Made by a program: the position numbers and the translations under genes
Part shown: positions 1 through 13,765 of the stretch, piece after piece
Layout of the letters: the number at the start of each line of letters is the position of its first letter
How positions within the stretch are numbered: the stretch's first letter is position 1
From: Nymphaea colorata
Lineage: Eukaryota; Streptophyta; Magnoliopsida; Nymphaeales; Nymphaeaceae
DNA length: 64,000 nt
NCBI RefSeq assembly: GCF_008831285.2
Contig: NC_045139.1
Span: 4,502,704 to 4,566,703 of the forward strand
Reading direction: 5' to 3'
Notes under the pieces: generated by a model
Databases searched by the model: none
What the model was told of the DNA's origin: nothing
What the model saw: only the letters and a program-made list of their open reading frames with translations

Positions 1-721
1 ATGCATGAGATTGGATCCTCCATAACGAGATTTCATACTTTTATTTATACATGCAATGAAAATAAAGGGTTTGGATATTGGCATGGATCAAAACGGATTT
101 GGATCTGAGTTTGGACCATCTTGGAAATCATTCCCGGGTCAAACACATTTATGTTTCTGTCTATTAAGAAGTATGCCCAACTTACCTGATTGTAAAAATC
201 GGTTTGTGAACCGTATTGCGAGGCAACCGGTTCGGTGAATCGTCCGATTCACCAATCCAACTGAATCAGTTGCGGATCTACCAAAAATATAACATTTTTC
301 ACAAAAAGGAATGAAAAATGTAGTAAAGAATTATTAAAATATTTTTAAGAACAGTTAAAATTTGACACATTACCAGTCTCGAATACATTAAAGGGCATTG
401 TAGATTTCGGGCCCTTTAAATGCATTGATGCAATCAAATATGCGGCATTTAGGATGAGAATTGGTATCACTGAGGAACAAGGCGCAGCAGCAATTGGAAA
501 ATACTTGTGGGTGAGAAAGTCTGAATCGGTAAATATGAGAAAATTAATTAAAAGAGGGAGCTGTCACACCCCCTTCATGCAAAAAACATACAAATGATGA
601 CAATCATTATGAGAAACACAAGTGCAGAGAGAGTTTGTGTATTTGCCTTTGTCAGTAGGAAAGCGACCCTCTCTCTTTCCCACCCTTTCATTCTTATTTC
701 TCTCTGTTTTTGTTTCTCTCT

Positions 722-764
<43 letters not shown>

Positions 765-2170
765 CTAATAAGTGTTTAACACTTAGATGTTAAATAGTTA
801 AAAAACAATTTCAGATTTTTTTTTTATATTTATGATTGAAAGAAAAACAAAAAGAAAAAAAAAACATTAATACTAGAAGATGAAAATGCCATATCATCTT
901 ATATGTATAGAAGAAGTGAAATTCTTCAACTATCCCGCCCTCTATTTAATCATGACCGTTGAATGCAAGATTTGTGGATTCTTTCATACATGTTTGAATA
1001 TAAAAATTCTCTAATCTCTCACAGCACACCGTACGATGCATTTAATCGTATTGAAATGCTGTGATTGGACAATATGACTCAAAATGGTTGGATGATTATA
1101 TACATGTATATATATAAATATATAAGAAGACAACTATATAGGACCGTGACTATGATATGATGAGATACATTGATGATTTTATTGAATGAAAGCAATAAAA
1201 TAAAAAGCATGTCTTAAAAGGAGGTAACATGATGAGGCTGTCACAAAATGAATTCTCATAGTATCCCTTTGTTGGTAAGTCATAAATTTTCAGCTGAAAA
1301 AGACAGCCAAGTCATACACACATATATATATAGGCCCTGTCCTACTTTATATTTTTTTAAAAATACTAAAAGGTTTTTTAAATATATTTGCACTTATAAT
1401 CTATTCTTCCCATATTTCAATCAGTTTTTTTTAATTATTAAAAACTAAAAAGAGTGCTTACGTGTTTAAATTTCATAAATAACAAAGTGCCAAAAAAGCT
1501 TAATTTTAAAAATTATATGTTAAAAGACCATCGTGTCCCTTATTATAATCTAACGTTAAGATTCTCTAGAGAATCCAACATGGCATTCTTGCATTTATAG
1601 TAAAAATTTACCGCCCCGTCATCCTGACGCACCAATCTACTTAATAAATTGCAAAAAACCACCTGAAGTTCCGAACTAAGACCGAGTTTCCACGTAACTG
1701 TCAACTATCACAAAAGAACTAATTAATATAAAACGTTTTTAACGTCGTTTTCAAATTTCTTGCCTTTTTTCTTCAAAATAATTTTGATTTTTCTGATGCT
1801 CATTTATTACAGAAAAAAACCGCAATATTAAAAAAATAAAGGTTGCATGCCTTTTGTGGCAATCCTGCATTGGAAATTAGTCGCAATTTTTTAATTGTGA
1901 CTTAAATAAGCGTGCACCTCGAAATACAAAATTTCTGATAAGCGGTTCGATATCCGTATCGACTCGGCCTGTATCCGATTCAAAGTCCATACCGATTCGA
2001 AGCGCGGAAGGAAGCCGCGGAGGACAGGACCGTAAATAAGGAGAAATACGTGGCTTTTTGTGCGTACGTGCGTAATTAAGATCGAAGAATACCATGAAGG
2101 TAGAGAGAGAAAGATAAACAAGAGAGAGAAAGCGAAGTAGAGTGAGAAACTGAGGAGAGAGAGAGACGTT
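1..2170. other. Intergenic region upstream of the phosphatidylserine synthase gene
   Basis: No gene is supported here. The stretch is AT-rich and has only short random ORFs. It holds a (TA)n microsatellite at about 724-764 and, near 860-900, a short stretch (ctaatactaga-like motif with gatgaaaatg) resembling the repeat family seen again at 12.3-13.7 kb. Around 60-270 there are GGATTTGGATC-like and GGTTCGG-like words typical of decayed repeats. The last part, from about 2090, becomes GA/CT-rich and leads into the presumed 5' UTR of the next gene. Confidence 0.6.
724..764. repeat. (TA)n microsatellite
   Basis: About 20 uninterrupted TA units follow a CT-rich stretch. It lies in intergenic DNA. 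Confidence 0.9.
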
Positions 2171-2199
2171 TGAGTTTTGACCACCGTACCAGCTCAGCC

Positions 2200-2553
2200 C
2201 TCTTCCTTATTAAAACCTCACCACCTGTTCCCTCTCCCCCTAAACCTCTCTCTCTCTCTCCCTTCCCTCTCTTTCTCTCTCTTCAGCCACCACCATCACC
2301 GCCACCTCCTGCAACCTCACGCACCCAGGCGTTTCTCTCTCTATCTCTTCCTACAGTGGCGTGTATTCGTGTGTGCTTGAGTACGGCCAGCAACAGGGGA
2401 AGATCTCTCTCTTTCTCTTTTTCTCTCTAGAGGTTGAGAGAAGATCTTTGGAGGGGACGGCTTAAGATCCTTCTTGGCGTGTTGATCCGACGGCTGGGGG
2501 GCGTGGACCCGTCGGCCGTCCTGGCCTGAAAACAGTTCTGTTCATATACCCCA
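2200..2553 (+). other. Probable 5' UTR exon of the phosphatidylserine synthase gene
   Basis: A pyrimidine-rich (CT/CCT) leader of about 230 bases sits upstream of the PSS gene and after a TTATTAAAA-like word near 2206. It is typical of plant 5' UTRs. A GTATGT donor-like site follows at 2554. The first coding exon has its own acceptor at 4349 (TTTGTAG), so an upstream untranslated exon must exist. Its exact limits are a guess, and the intervening 1.8 kb would be a 5' UTR intron. Confidence 0.4.
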
Positions 2554-4379
2554 TGTATGTTATTATCGCAGTGATATCATCTCTTTCTCTCTCACTAAAA
2601 GAGACCACGCTGTTCATGACTGTCATATAACGCCGTATGTCTTCTCATCTTGCGCTCTAGCTGTCGGCCGTCTATCTCGTGAGAAGCGCTGCTGGCGTGT
2701 TCTGGTTGAGCTTTATTTATGATTTGTTTTCTTGTTTTGCTTTTTGAGTTTGTTGATGAGGAAGATGCTGGCATTGTTTTTCAGCTGTTTCTGTAGTCTG
2801 TGGGTGCTCGTGTGTATTCTTCTTGCTCATTTATATTAGCACTAAGCAACTTCATTAGAGATGGTGGTGTTGGTATATAAGCTGAAGAGAGTTCAGGAAG
2901 TTGAAGTGGTGATGTATCTTTTTTCTTCTGTAGGAGCTTTTAGTTTTGAGTTTTTTTTTTTGTTCATTACAGACGAGTTTGTTTCTTGGGCATGCATGAT
3001 GTCTTGTTTATTTGCAGTGGGAGATCTGCAACATGAACTCATGGTATTAAATGATTAAGATCATGATGAGATATTTTTAGAATCCTGGTTGTAAGATGCT
3101 TGTTTGAAACGTGCTTTTCTGATTATAGACAGGCACCAAGTTTTGTCTGAAATCCTTTTTCTCCTTTTTTTATGTTTCTAGGGCTTTGATTTACAACCAG
3201 GATGTTCATTTTAAGACATGAACAAGAATCTTGTAGAAAGAGCAGTTGCTTGTTCGTCTCAAAACGTGAATGCACAATAAAGAAGTTCATGATTTCCCAA
3301 CTGCAGCCCTGTGTATATGCGTGTTTTTGTGTGTTTGTGCGTTTTCTTTCACACGACCATTAAAATGAATACACTTCGATCCTACAAATCTGCGATTTCC
3401 TTGTCGTAGAGGCATTGCTTTAATCTACATTCAGTTTTTATTTATTTTTTATTTCTTTGGCTGCATTCTCGTTTTTTAAGGGCTTCCGCATCCAGCAAAT
3501 TTTCAAAACGACATTTGAGGAATTTCTACACACGATCACCTGCTTTTCTTACACTTCGGTTTCTGTTTTGGGTTTATCCCGTAAAGATGCACCAAATTGG
3601 ACCAGTTGGTCCACTTCTAGGTTGTCATTAACCCGCTTGCCCACTTCCTTTGCTTGGTTCAATTGTTTCGAACTATTAACTTTTGGGTCATAGTTGTATT
3701 TCCAACATATTATGGTATGGGTTACTTGACCACAAGATTTACATAAACAAGGTGAGATGGTTCTTTTGTTACTTGCATATGCAATCGCATCATCTATTTC
3801 TTGGTCATGTTCATCTTCAGTTTAGGAGTCACCTATGCAACTGGCAACTGGGGTTTGCTTCAAATTCTTTGAGCAGTAAGATTTGCTGATCTATAGTTAA
3901 TCAACATAGTTTCTAATATTAGCTTTCTATTATCTGAATCATGGATTGAGAGCTTCAATTTTCCTAATTTCCAATGTCATCATTTTTGGATTGCCTTGTC
4001 AGAAATGAAAGGTAAATCATCACCCCACTTGCCAAGATCATGTATTAACATGTAAGGTTGCAACTTGCGGTCTGAAAGTAGGCATTGGTGGTCCTGCATG
4101 TCAACATGATTGTGCTGCCTCTTGTGAGGTGTTAATATATCCTGGTCGATCAAGAAGTTTGAAGGTTGTATCTCATATCTACAGGATATGTCTATCCAAG
4201 AGATAATATAATTTGCTATTTTTTTATTTCGGTTGATTGATTATTCTATTATTGACATAATAAATTTAGTTGCTTTAAGATAAGTCTTTGCGAGCGTTTA
4301 TTTTGATGTTCACGATAGTCTAATGTTAAACGCACTCATGACTTTGTAGAGGAGTGTGACCTGCTGGAGGGTGCTGCTT

Positions 4380-7300
4380 ATGGGATCCAATGGATGTTAT
4401 AGATTGCGAAAGGATGGTGTTAAAGGAAATGGTGATCTCACATTGTCAAGTGCAGTTAATGATATAGATCCATGGACTGCATGGGCATACAGGCCTCACA
4501 CCGTTACCTTGTTACTTCTTGGGGCTTGTCTGCTCATGTAAGTTCGAACACTTCTTTTATTATTTTTATGCAGGATCTTCTCTTTATTGGTAATCTTTCT
4601 GATCTCATGCACTACTTGTTAGAAACATTTTAAGCATTGGATTGTGATATTGTGATATTTCAATGTGATGCACATGTACATGTATGGAATATTTCTAAAG
4701 TACTCATTTCAGGCAAAAAATAAATGGATGACTTCTTTTCTTCCTTTTTTTGTTTTTTTTTGTTTTTTTTTTGTTGGGGGGGGGGGGATGTTGATTTGGG
4801 TTCACCATTACAGACAGTATTTTCTCTAGACAATCTTGTATAAGATGACATTTTCTGGGACACATTTTACTATTGCTTTTTTATGGCCTACAAGAATGTG
4901 TGAACTGTGCATTTTAGGGCTTTGGAATGAGGGTTTTTCTTAGTAATCTACAGTCCCTTTGACCTAGGTTTGTACAATTTAGGCAGCTGGCATTTCTATT
5001 TAAACTTTGTCTGCACAACCTTTGCAGTCAGCTTAAGTTTTTTCCTTGGTTTTGAGGTCCTGTTGTGGTTGCCATTGAAAAGCTTCATCTCTAAAGGCAC
5101 CATTTCTTGCTTACTGCTGTCTATTGTTATACATTCAGGAACCATCATTCTATTAGTGTAATTTTTCCCAGTTAAATTTTGGGCCCACCTTCACTCGATT
5201 GTGTGGAATTTGAACTGAGTCACACCTCTATGTTGCAAATTACAATGGTTTATTGCCTGGTTTTGAGTGTATACGAGGTCCCCACATGAATTGGTGACTG
5301 ATATTCAGCAGTGGAGTCACACCTCTATGTTGCAAATTACAATGGTTTATTGCCTGGTTTTGAGTGTATACGAGATCCCCGTATGAATTGGTGACTGATA
5401 TTCAGCAGTGCAGTTCCCCAGGCTCTTCCATCAGACTGGTGCTTGGTTGTTGTGTATATATGTTCTCTGTAACGGCTTTTCTTGTTTTGTGTTTTTCTTA
5501 TCTTTCTCATTGTATGCTCTTGTCTATTTCTTTTGCTTAGTTTAACAGAAATTTTCATGTTCAAATAGGAGACTAGAGTGAGCAGTAGAAAAAAAACCCA
5601 CTTCTTTTAAACTGCACGAAAAATATATACACTAGACCAGATAGTTCTTCGTTCCATATTTTTGGTGAAATCCATTATTGAAATGAGGATTCATGCTTAT
5701 GTCTATCCATGACTATATTTAAAGCTGCACTGCTAGATTTTGGAAATGGAGTTTTTAAATGTTTATAGCCTAAATTGAAATTTGTATGTTAAGAATCCAT
5801 TTGACTGTCACTAAGTTAATTGGAGTCAATGTATGGTGATTATGGACCATGGATTTCATCCTCCGTGCCTTGATGTCGGCTGACACCTGATAGCAATTGT
5901 AGAAAGGTTTTCTATTCCTTTCCAGCTAGTTTACTGCTCTATATTATCAAACTCTGTATTCAAAAGCTATCATCAGTTACATGTACATATTATGCAGCTA
6001 TTACCATTTAAGTTGCATTGGTGCAATTTACATATAGAACGATTCTAGTTTATATGTTAATTTGGAAGGCCTCGCTTTTTTCAGTTGGTCCAGTGGAGTT
6101 CTTGATCCAGATAAGAGTGTAGCCTATGATGTCATCACATCTGTGAAAAGGTGATTTTTTTTCTTTTGCTTTTAAGAATACGTTCTTCTGGCTGTTTACC
6201 TTGCTTTGAGACTCACAACGTTATAAAAACAAGAAAATCTAACTTGGAAGGAAATTTGAATAATTGCACGAGAAAAAAAGAATTCAAAAACCTGTCTGGA
6301 AAAATAATTTATTTCTCTACACTAAGTCATATACAAGTAGGCTCCTTTCAATGTATCTGTTATTTTAAACCTTTCGTAATTTTTATGGCTGGTTTTCTTC
6401 TATTTATAAGATATTTTTTTGAACATAATTTGACATGTTTGTACATTTCGTGGTTCCACAGGGGTGTCTTGGCAATGATTGCTGTTTTCCTTGCCTATTG
6501 TTTGCTTCAGGCACCTTCAACGTATGTTGCATCTCTTACTTCTATGTGATCTTTTGGTATCATTTTATCTTTTTTACATTGAGGTCATACTAAACATGTA
6601 TGGATACCGATTCACATGGAAATTGCTTAATTCTTCTTGTCTCTATGCACATTTTAGCAGCTTGTGAATCAGAAAGTAGGTTTAATTAGGATTTGTTTGT
6701 TGTCCTGAAGGTTTGGTCTTTGTCCTGCAGCTCCCATAATTTACTTTGTGTGTCGATGTGTGTGAGATCTTTAAGTCATGTTGGATTTGGTTGCAGCTAA
6801 GTCATGGGCATGGCTGTTCAATATCTACCTTCTGTGTCTGGTGGACGTGGAATGAGGCCATGGTAAATTCGGTCTGAATATGCTTACATAGGTTATGTTA
6901 TGTTAGGATAGGTAAGCACTACCTTCTAAACTGTTCTTAGCAATTTGATGACCTCGGGAGCGGCAGGAATACACTGAAAATAGTCTATGACTATGAGGCT
7001 AATTTCTGAATTATTACAACTTCAGAAATCTGTATCTATGCACTTGATGCTGATAGGATGTACTGAGAAATATGTAGAAGGAAAAAGCCTTTTCAGGACA
7101 TTTTCTGAAAGGATTTGAGTGTTGTGGACTTTATGACTTGGTGAAAGTTGCAATAAGTAGGTAGACTCAAATCCCCATTCAAAAAGTTGCACAGTGATGG
7201 TCCAGTGGCATTTCTGTGAGCAACAAAGCAGTTTAATTCATGCAGGTATGCGTCCAGTGAACCCAGAGCCAGCAACTTGTACAATAGTGCATGTTTGAAG

Positions 7301-10300
7301 TTTGAACACACACGCACAAATGTAATAAACCTCGATGTGCTTGCATAATGTCTTGAACTTCAAATTCTTCACATAAATCAGGTGGCTTGTCTCGCTTACC
7401 ACTGTAGCAACCTATAATAGCTTAATATATAGTTTGGATTGGAAAATAATAGATCCCATGCCCCTTTTAAATTATAGAAATACATCAACATTTCTTTGAC
7501 GTCATGTCTGCTTAGATGGCACTTAAATTTTTTCTCAAAACAGAAGTATTTTTCTAAAACTGGTAGAGACAACCGAAGATGGCAACCAATGAGCAGAATC
7601 TCATTTCAGGGGGTGAATCCTCATTAGTGCTAGTTGACATCATAAACATTACACTTTATGCTGTACGTAACCAGTAAGTGCAATTGCTGAGTTCTTAACT
7701 TTAACAGATTTAGTGTGGAGTATTGATGATTCGTTGGATTTCCTGATATGTACACCATTTTATGTTTCTTTTCAACAGAATTTTGATTAGGCCACATCCA
7801 GCTATTTGGCGGTTGGTGCATGGAATGGCAGTTATTTATCTTGTGGCTCTCACTTTTTTGCTCTTTCAGGTTGCTTCCCTTCTGTCATATTGTTTTGCAT
7901 ATTGGACTCTTAACTGCGGTCTGTTAACTTTATATGTGCTACTAAGGATACATTTTTTTTTTCTTAACATTAGCATGTTTTTATCACTCCAGTATGCTTT
8001 TATATTCTGCAGATGTGGATATTACTGGATATTCTTTACTTTTTTTTGTTTTCTGTGGGGTGGTTCTGAGTATTTTCTGTTTACAATTGCTCTTGTGATG
8101 TTTTGTATTGTTGGAAAATACATTATTTTCTTGAAAGGATATATTCTGGAAAGGTCTGAGGTTAGCACTGTCAATTATCAAGTCTCTATTATAAGTTTGC
8201 CAAGGAAAGCTTATGTTATTAAGAAATTGTCAGCCTTTAAAATTTTTCAGAAGCGGGATGATGCTCGGCAGTTCATGAAGTTTCTTCATCAAGACCTTGG
8301 TGTTGGTAAAGTATTTTTCTAATATTTCAGGCTATATATATATATATTTTTGAATTTCTCGAACTTGCTGGACTTATGAAATTTCTGTAGCCTAATTTGT
8401 TCCTATAAACTTTTGCAGAGCTTCCTGAGCGCTCATATGGTGCTGATTGTCGCATTTATCTGTCAGATAACCCAACAAGCAGGTTTAAAAATGTTTATGT
8501 ATGGTTTGACCATCCTGTCCATTGTTTCTTGATAATGATTTAATTGGATTGCACACTTTTTTTTTTCCTTGTTTGCAGTCTATTGATCTTGATTGATCAA
8601 TTTTTTGTAGGAAACATTGTTTGATGAATTTGTACTTGCTCATATCTTCGGTTGGTGGGGCAAGGCAATAATGATCCGCAATCAGCCCCTTTTATGGGTT
8701 TTATCCATTGGCTTTGAAATGATGGAGGTATCTCTTATAAAGCTAACTCGATTTCAAGCATTATACATCTAAGATTACGTTTTTTAATTTATATATCTTT
8801 GTCCACATTCCAACAGTTTCATGTTTTCATTTTGCAGCTTACATTTCGACACATGTTGCCTAACTTCAACGAGTGTTGGTGGGATAGTATTATATTGGAT
8901 ATACTTATCTGCAATTGGTTTGGTTAGACTTCGGAAACTGACCTTTCTTTACGTGTGACTTGCATGCGTGCCCTTCTTGTCTTGGTTGATTATGTTTTTT
9001 AAGGAAGTTCAAATAATGGATCTGTTGAATGAAATTTTTGTTGCTTATGGAGAGTTCTGCATGCAAATGGAGCAACTCTTATTGGGTGTCAATAGAGTTG
9101 TCAGTGATCAGAAGCACCAAGTGTTATTGTTCTATTGTTGTTAAGCCTGTCACTCGATTCATCTTTGCATATTACTTGCCTAGGCTTCCTGTTCTTTTTT
9201 GGGTGCCTCTTGTTCAAGCTATTCATTCTAGAACTTCTTACATATCAAATGACTTTTTTATGTTCAGTCTTTGTTGTCTTATAGCTTCGCAGTCAAATCA
9301 ATGTTATTTCCCCTTTAGTAGGTGACTCCTATTCTCTACATGCCATTGCCAGGTATTTGGGCAGGAATGCGGACTGTGAGGTACTTTGATGGAAGAACTT
9401 ATGAATGGGTGGGGATAAGTCGACAGCCTAACATCATCGGAAAGGTATTTAAATTTCTTTTGCAAGTTTTTATATTTATTTATTTCTTTCCGTTGGTTAA
9501 ACTGTCAATAAAGCACCTTTTTGGGATCTAAGTTCATTTTGTGCTGGAAAATTTTGGACGATATATATAGGCTTATTTTTGAATGATGGAGCAAAACAGC
9601 CTGAATTTATATTGCATTTTAGCGTAGTCAGTAAATCTATATCGTATTATTCAACTGTAAACTCTAGACTTAGTTAATTCCAGTACAAACTTTGAGCATT
9701 CAGAGTATTGATATCCTTGAGATTTATTCTGTTTTTCCTTCTGCATCAGTTCTCAACAAGGATGAGCAGCCAACATGATATGTGACCAACCATTGCCAAG
9801 CAAGAATAGCACATTATGAACATGATCACCCTACTTGATTAAAATAGCATTTGGGATGTTCCTCGAGTGTTCTCTAAACCCTTTGTTGATAGAAAGAGGC
9901 AGTTGAGCAGAACAATTTGAGACTAATCTTGAATGATCAAAAAACTATTTGTTGACATCATCTAGTGGATCCTAGTTTGCATTTTGGGAAGAATGGAAAG
10001 TTACTCCTAACAGTAACTTGAAGCACATGAATTTGGTATCTCACTGGCATTTCTATGCCTTTTAAATAACAAATTTTGAACCTGTGTATTTCTGATCCTG
10101 GTTTTCATTATTATCTCACTTTAATTTTCAATGAAGAATGTTGAAGAGAACTGCACATAGATTTGAACTATTGAAATGGGACCATTTTAAATTTTTCATG
10201 GACTACTTTAGGGTGATCACTTATGTTGGCAGCACGAGTTTATTTTTATATCCTTTATCTTGTACTGATGGCAGTACAAAAACATGCGAGTAGAACACCA

Positions 10301-11155
10301 GTTCTGTCTCCTTATTGGCATGGTCTCACAGACAGTTGTGCTTTTCCACTGGGTTTCATGAAGTGGTTCTATTCAGTCTTAGATATTTGTATTCAAGGCC
10401 TATTGAGTTTCAGTCTCTACTTTATATATATTCTTAAAATTTCAACCGGCAGAATTTTCATTGCGACTGCGGTTTCCTATGATTGAAGGTGAAAAGAACG
10501 TTGGGACAATTTACCCCTGCACAATGGGACAAGGATGAGTGGCATCCCCTTCTTGGTCCTTGGAGGTTCATACAAGTGTTGTCATTGTGCATTGTTTTTT
10601 TGACCGTGGAGCTGAACACCTTTTTCCTGAAATTTTGTCTCTGGATTCCTCCTCGAAACCCTGTGATTATTTATAGATTGATCCTTTGGTGGCTGATTGC
10701 ACTGCCAACCATTCGTGAGTACAACTCATACTTAAAGGACAGGTCTCTCTCTATCTCTGTTTCTTTATAGTTTACACACACACTGACACATATAACGGCA
10801 GAATTTATCATCTTTGTTCTTTTCCTTTACAGGAAACCTGTTAAGAAATTGGGAGCTTTTTGCTGGCTTTCTCTTGCCATCTGCATTGTGGAGCTTCTTA
10901 TCTGTATCAAGTTTGGCCGGGGTAAACAGTTTGACTTGTTCTTAATATGGTTACTTTTCCAGAATATGTGATGTTAGTTTTATTTTATTTTGAGTTACAT
11001 AATTTGTTGTATCTGTCATGTTCACAGGACTGTATCCAAACTCAATGCCTTCTTGGTTAATAGTTTTTTGGGGCTCAGTTGGTTTATTGATCATGCTGTT
11101 CCTTGCTGTATGGTCATGGCATCTCCATCGTAGCCTGAGGAAGAAAATGCGCTGA
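4380..11155 (+). CDS. PSS1: Phosphatidylserine synthase, base-exchange type (PSS1-like), 12 coding exons
   Basis: This enzyme swaps the head group of phosphatidylethanolamine for serine in the ER membrane. Coding exons: 4380-4537, 6085-6150, 6462-6521, 7779-7869, 8251-8305, 8419-8498, 8611-8727, 8838-8922, 9353-9444, 10489-10742, 10833-10921, 11028-11155. They total 1275 nt (424 aa), close to the roughly 425 aa of Arabidopsis PSS1, and every phase closes. Family landmarks are DPWTAWAY at residues 30-37, [12 protein letters not shown] in exon 7, NFNECWWDS in exon 8, [11 protein letters not shown] in exon 9 and [16 protein letters not shown] opening exon 10. There are many hydrophobic membrane segments and a basic C-terminus. 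I chose the ATG at 4380 (MGSNG) because it matches the short polar start of plant homologues. All introns are GT-AG. Family identity is certain; the untranslated exons are not resolved. Confidence 0.95.
5217..5410. repeat. 97-bp tandem duplication in intron 1 of the PSS coding region
   Basis: Two adjacent copies (5217-5313 and 5314-5410), starting GAGTCACACCTCTATG and ending in ATATTCAGCAGTG, differ at only a few bases. Both lie within the intron between the first two coding exons, and the low divergence points to a recent event. Confidence 0.9.
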
Positions 11156-11290
11156 TGATAGCCCACCATTTTTCCTTAATTCTTTCACTCTCTTTTGCTC
11201 GCCTGAGAAATATTGTATATATTTATTATATTTTCTTCTGTATATTATTTTTTTTGACTTTCTTGGAATGAATGTTATGACCTTGAAATT
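11156..11290 (+). other. 3' UTR region of the phosphatidylserine synthase gene
   Basis: T-rich sequence follows the TGA at 11153-11155. It includes TATATTTATTATATTTT at about 11215 and AATGAATG near 11265, which could serve as weak plant polyadenylation signals. The exact cleavage site is not determinable. Confidence 0.4.
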
Positions 11291-12061
11291 CTGAAATAAT
11301 CTAATTCCATATTGGCTTGTTTGGTTGTGTTTCTTTCGTTAGTTTTCCACTTCAACCAGCAATGAAGCAAAAAATCGTTAGTAAGCAGCTGCGGTCACAG
11401 ATCATTTTCTTTACTTTGGCAAAATTGGGTCTTATTCTTTTAGTTATTAAAGTGTAAATTTTCCTAATTGTATTAGTTAGCACCCAAGGCTGCATATTTT
11501 AGCTGCTGACATACTGATGTTTGTACACAGAGAGCTTTTCTTGTTTCTGATGGTGTAATTCTCAGACTGCTTGTCAGAAATCACGGACTAAGTCCTATCG
11601 TGACTGCTGGTCTTGCTGCTTTCATGGTGAGAGCAGCCAATTTCAAGCTGGTGTTGAGCCAAGGCGAGAGATTGAGCTGGGTCTTTGTGAGGAATTAGTT
11701 CTGTAATCAGATACATCTTCAATCGCGTCTCTCACTATGGAATCTTAGATTTTCACTTGCTTAAATAATTCCATTTGAAATTCTCAAGAATTTATTGATG
11801 ATTCTGACTTCCGTCATGGACTTTGAGTTCTAAAAATCCTTGCATAAAAAGCAAATGGGCAACAGCCGATGCATAGACAACACTATAGGACTCAACGAAC
11901 TATCGACTCAAAATCTCAAAAAAGTCTCATCTAGTCAAGCTTTTTGCACTCCCGTGTAATTGTATCATACATCTTTCTGAACGTGTTGAATGTGTTTATT
12001 GGCAAGGATTTGTCAAAAGCTTCTTTAAAATGTGTAAAGCTAGTTTTTCAACTATGCCACA

Positions 12062-12100
<39 letters not shown>

Positions 12101-12299
12101 AGTTGGCATTCCCTTAAGGGGTATTTGGCTAGAGGATATTAATACAATGCTACGAATGTGAGTGTTTTTGTTGCCAAATTCCGTCTTAAACTCTTGCAAA
12201 TCTGCATACAGGTGGGGGCATGAATTTAAAATATTAAAAATTCACACGATAACATACATTTTTATGATGATTTTAGCTATCTATAGTCGCTCAGTGTTA

Positions 12300-13765
12300 C
12301 ATCTTAAGTAAATCAATGGTTCAGAGACAAACAATGAGAAAAAGGTGAAGTAATACTAGATGAAGAAAATACCCTTAACTTTTTATCACTTTTTTTCTTT
12401 GTTGTTCTCTTAATTGTCTATCATGTGTGATGAATAATTCTCATTAGAAAACCAGATAAAACGGTCTTACTTACATGGATCTAACTGGATGACTATAAAA
12501 AGTTAGTCACTTAGTGTATATATATATATACACACACATACTAGTGAATGATGACTATGACTATCTAGAGTCATCCATCCATGTAGCGCTGTCCATCTAA
12601 AGTATATGGATGGTTGAGAGAAAAGAAGGAGAAAAATACATGAACTAATACTAGATGATGAAAATGTCCATCACCTTTTCTTTATTGTTTTTCTTTTAAA
12701 CTTCCATTATGATGGATCAGACCACTCTAATTAGATGGTTGGATGAATTTTGAAAGCTAGAGACATTCAATTTTATGCCCATATATCGTTAGCTTTTTTT
12801 TTTTTTTTCAAAAAGCTTAGAAAATTGTGAGTTGAGTGCCACTCACGCACACACTCTCTATCTCTCTTTCTCTCTCTCCCACACACATACATATACACTC
12901 GGTCTGGCTTTAAGATACTTTGTATCGTAAAATATCATAACGTATCGTAACCATATCACTTTTTTTCAATTAATTAGAAAAATTAAAAAAATTTCTGAAA
13001 AAAATCATAAAAATCAGTAAAATTTAAAAATAATATGTTCTTTATAAAAAAACATGTTTTACATAATGATAGACTTATTATTACTATAAAGTTACAATTC
13101 ATCATTCATAAACATCATAATTCATAACAATATCATTCTAGAAAGCTCAACAAACATAACATAACATAATGTATATCATAATTGCATAACCATATCTTCA
13201 CATAAAAACGAAAACCTATGGTAAACTTAAAGAAAAGCAATCAAATCTATGAATCTAAATTAAAAATATATGAATGTATGGTAAAAAAACAAAAGACTTC
13301 ATACCTTATGGAGAAAAAATAAAAAAAAAACTCTTTCCTCCCAATGGGAATCAGCCACCGCTGCACAAATCCATGGTTTAATCAACGATTTTATGGTGAA
13401 AATCGATCATTTTCCTTCAATGCGGCACAATCTCTAGGGTTAAAAATGAAAAAGGGGTGGTTTTTCTCTTATTTTTTTCTCTTAACCATCCATCATGTTG
13501 AATCAAACGATAAATACTGACTTAAAAAACTGGAGTTATCATTCAATATATATGTATATATATTAGTGAGTGAATGATGAGTCTTTCGATTTAGAGTTAC
13601 CTACCCATCTAGGTTGAGAGAAAAACATTAGTGAGAAAAAGTTGTGAACTAATACTAATCACAAAAATATCTATCACCTTTTTTTTCTTATTTTTCTTTT
13701 GCCGTCTACCAACAATTAGATGGCCAGATAACTCTCAAAAGCTAGAGAATCCCCACATACAGCCC
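12300..13765. repeat. Three diverged copies of an AT-rich dispersed repeat
   Basis: Copies at about 12300-12540, 12540-12770 and 13480-13765 share the same order of words: a TGAGAGAAAAA-like box, GAACTAATACTAGATGATGA-like text with AAAATGTCCATCACCTTTT, a run of T/C, then TTAGATGG and GAAAGCTAGAGA. The first copy ends and the second begins around a TATATATA/CACACA block. They look like related copies of one non-coding transposon-derived family. No open frame or clean termini were found. Confidence 0.5.

Noticed and set aside
4356-4379. An eight-codon upstream extension of the PSS frame starting at GTG
   Set aside because: GTG starts are not expected in a plant nuclear gene, and the ATG at 4380 matches homologues.
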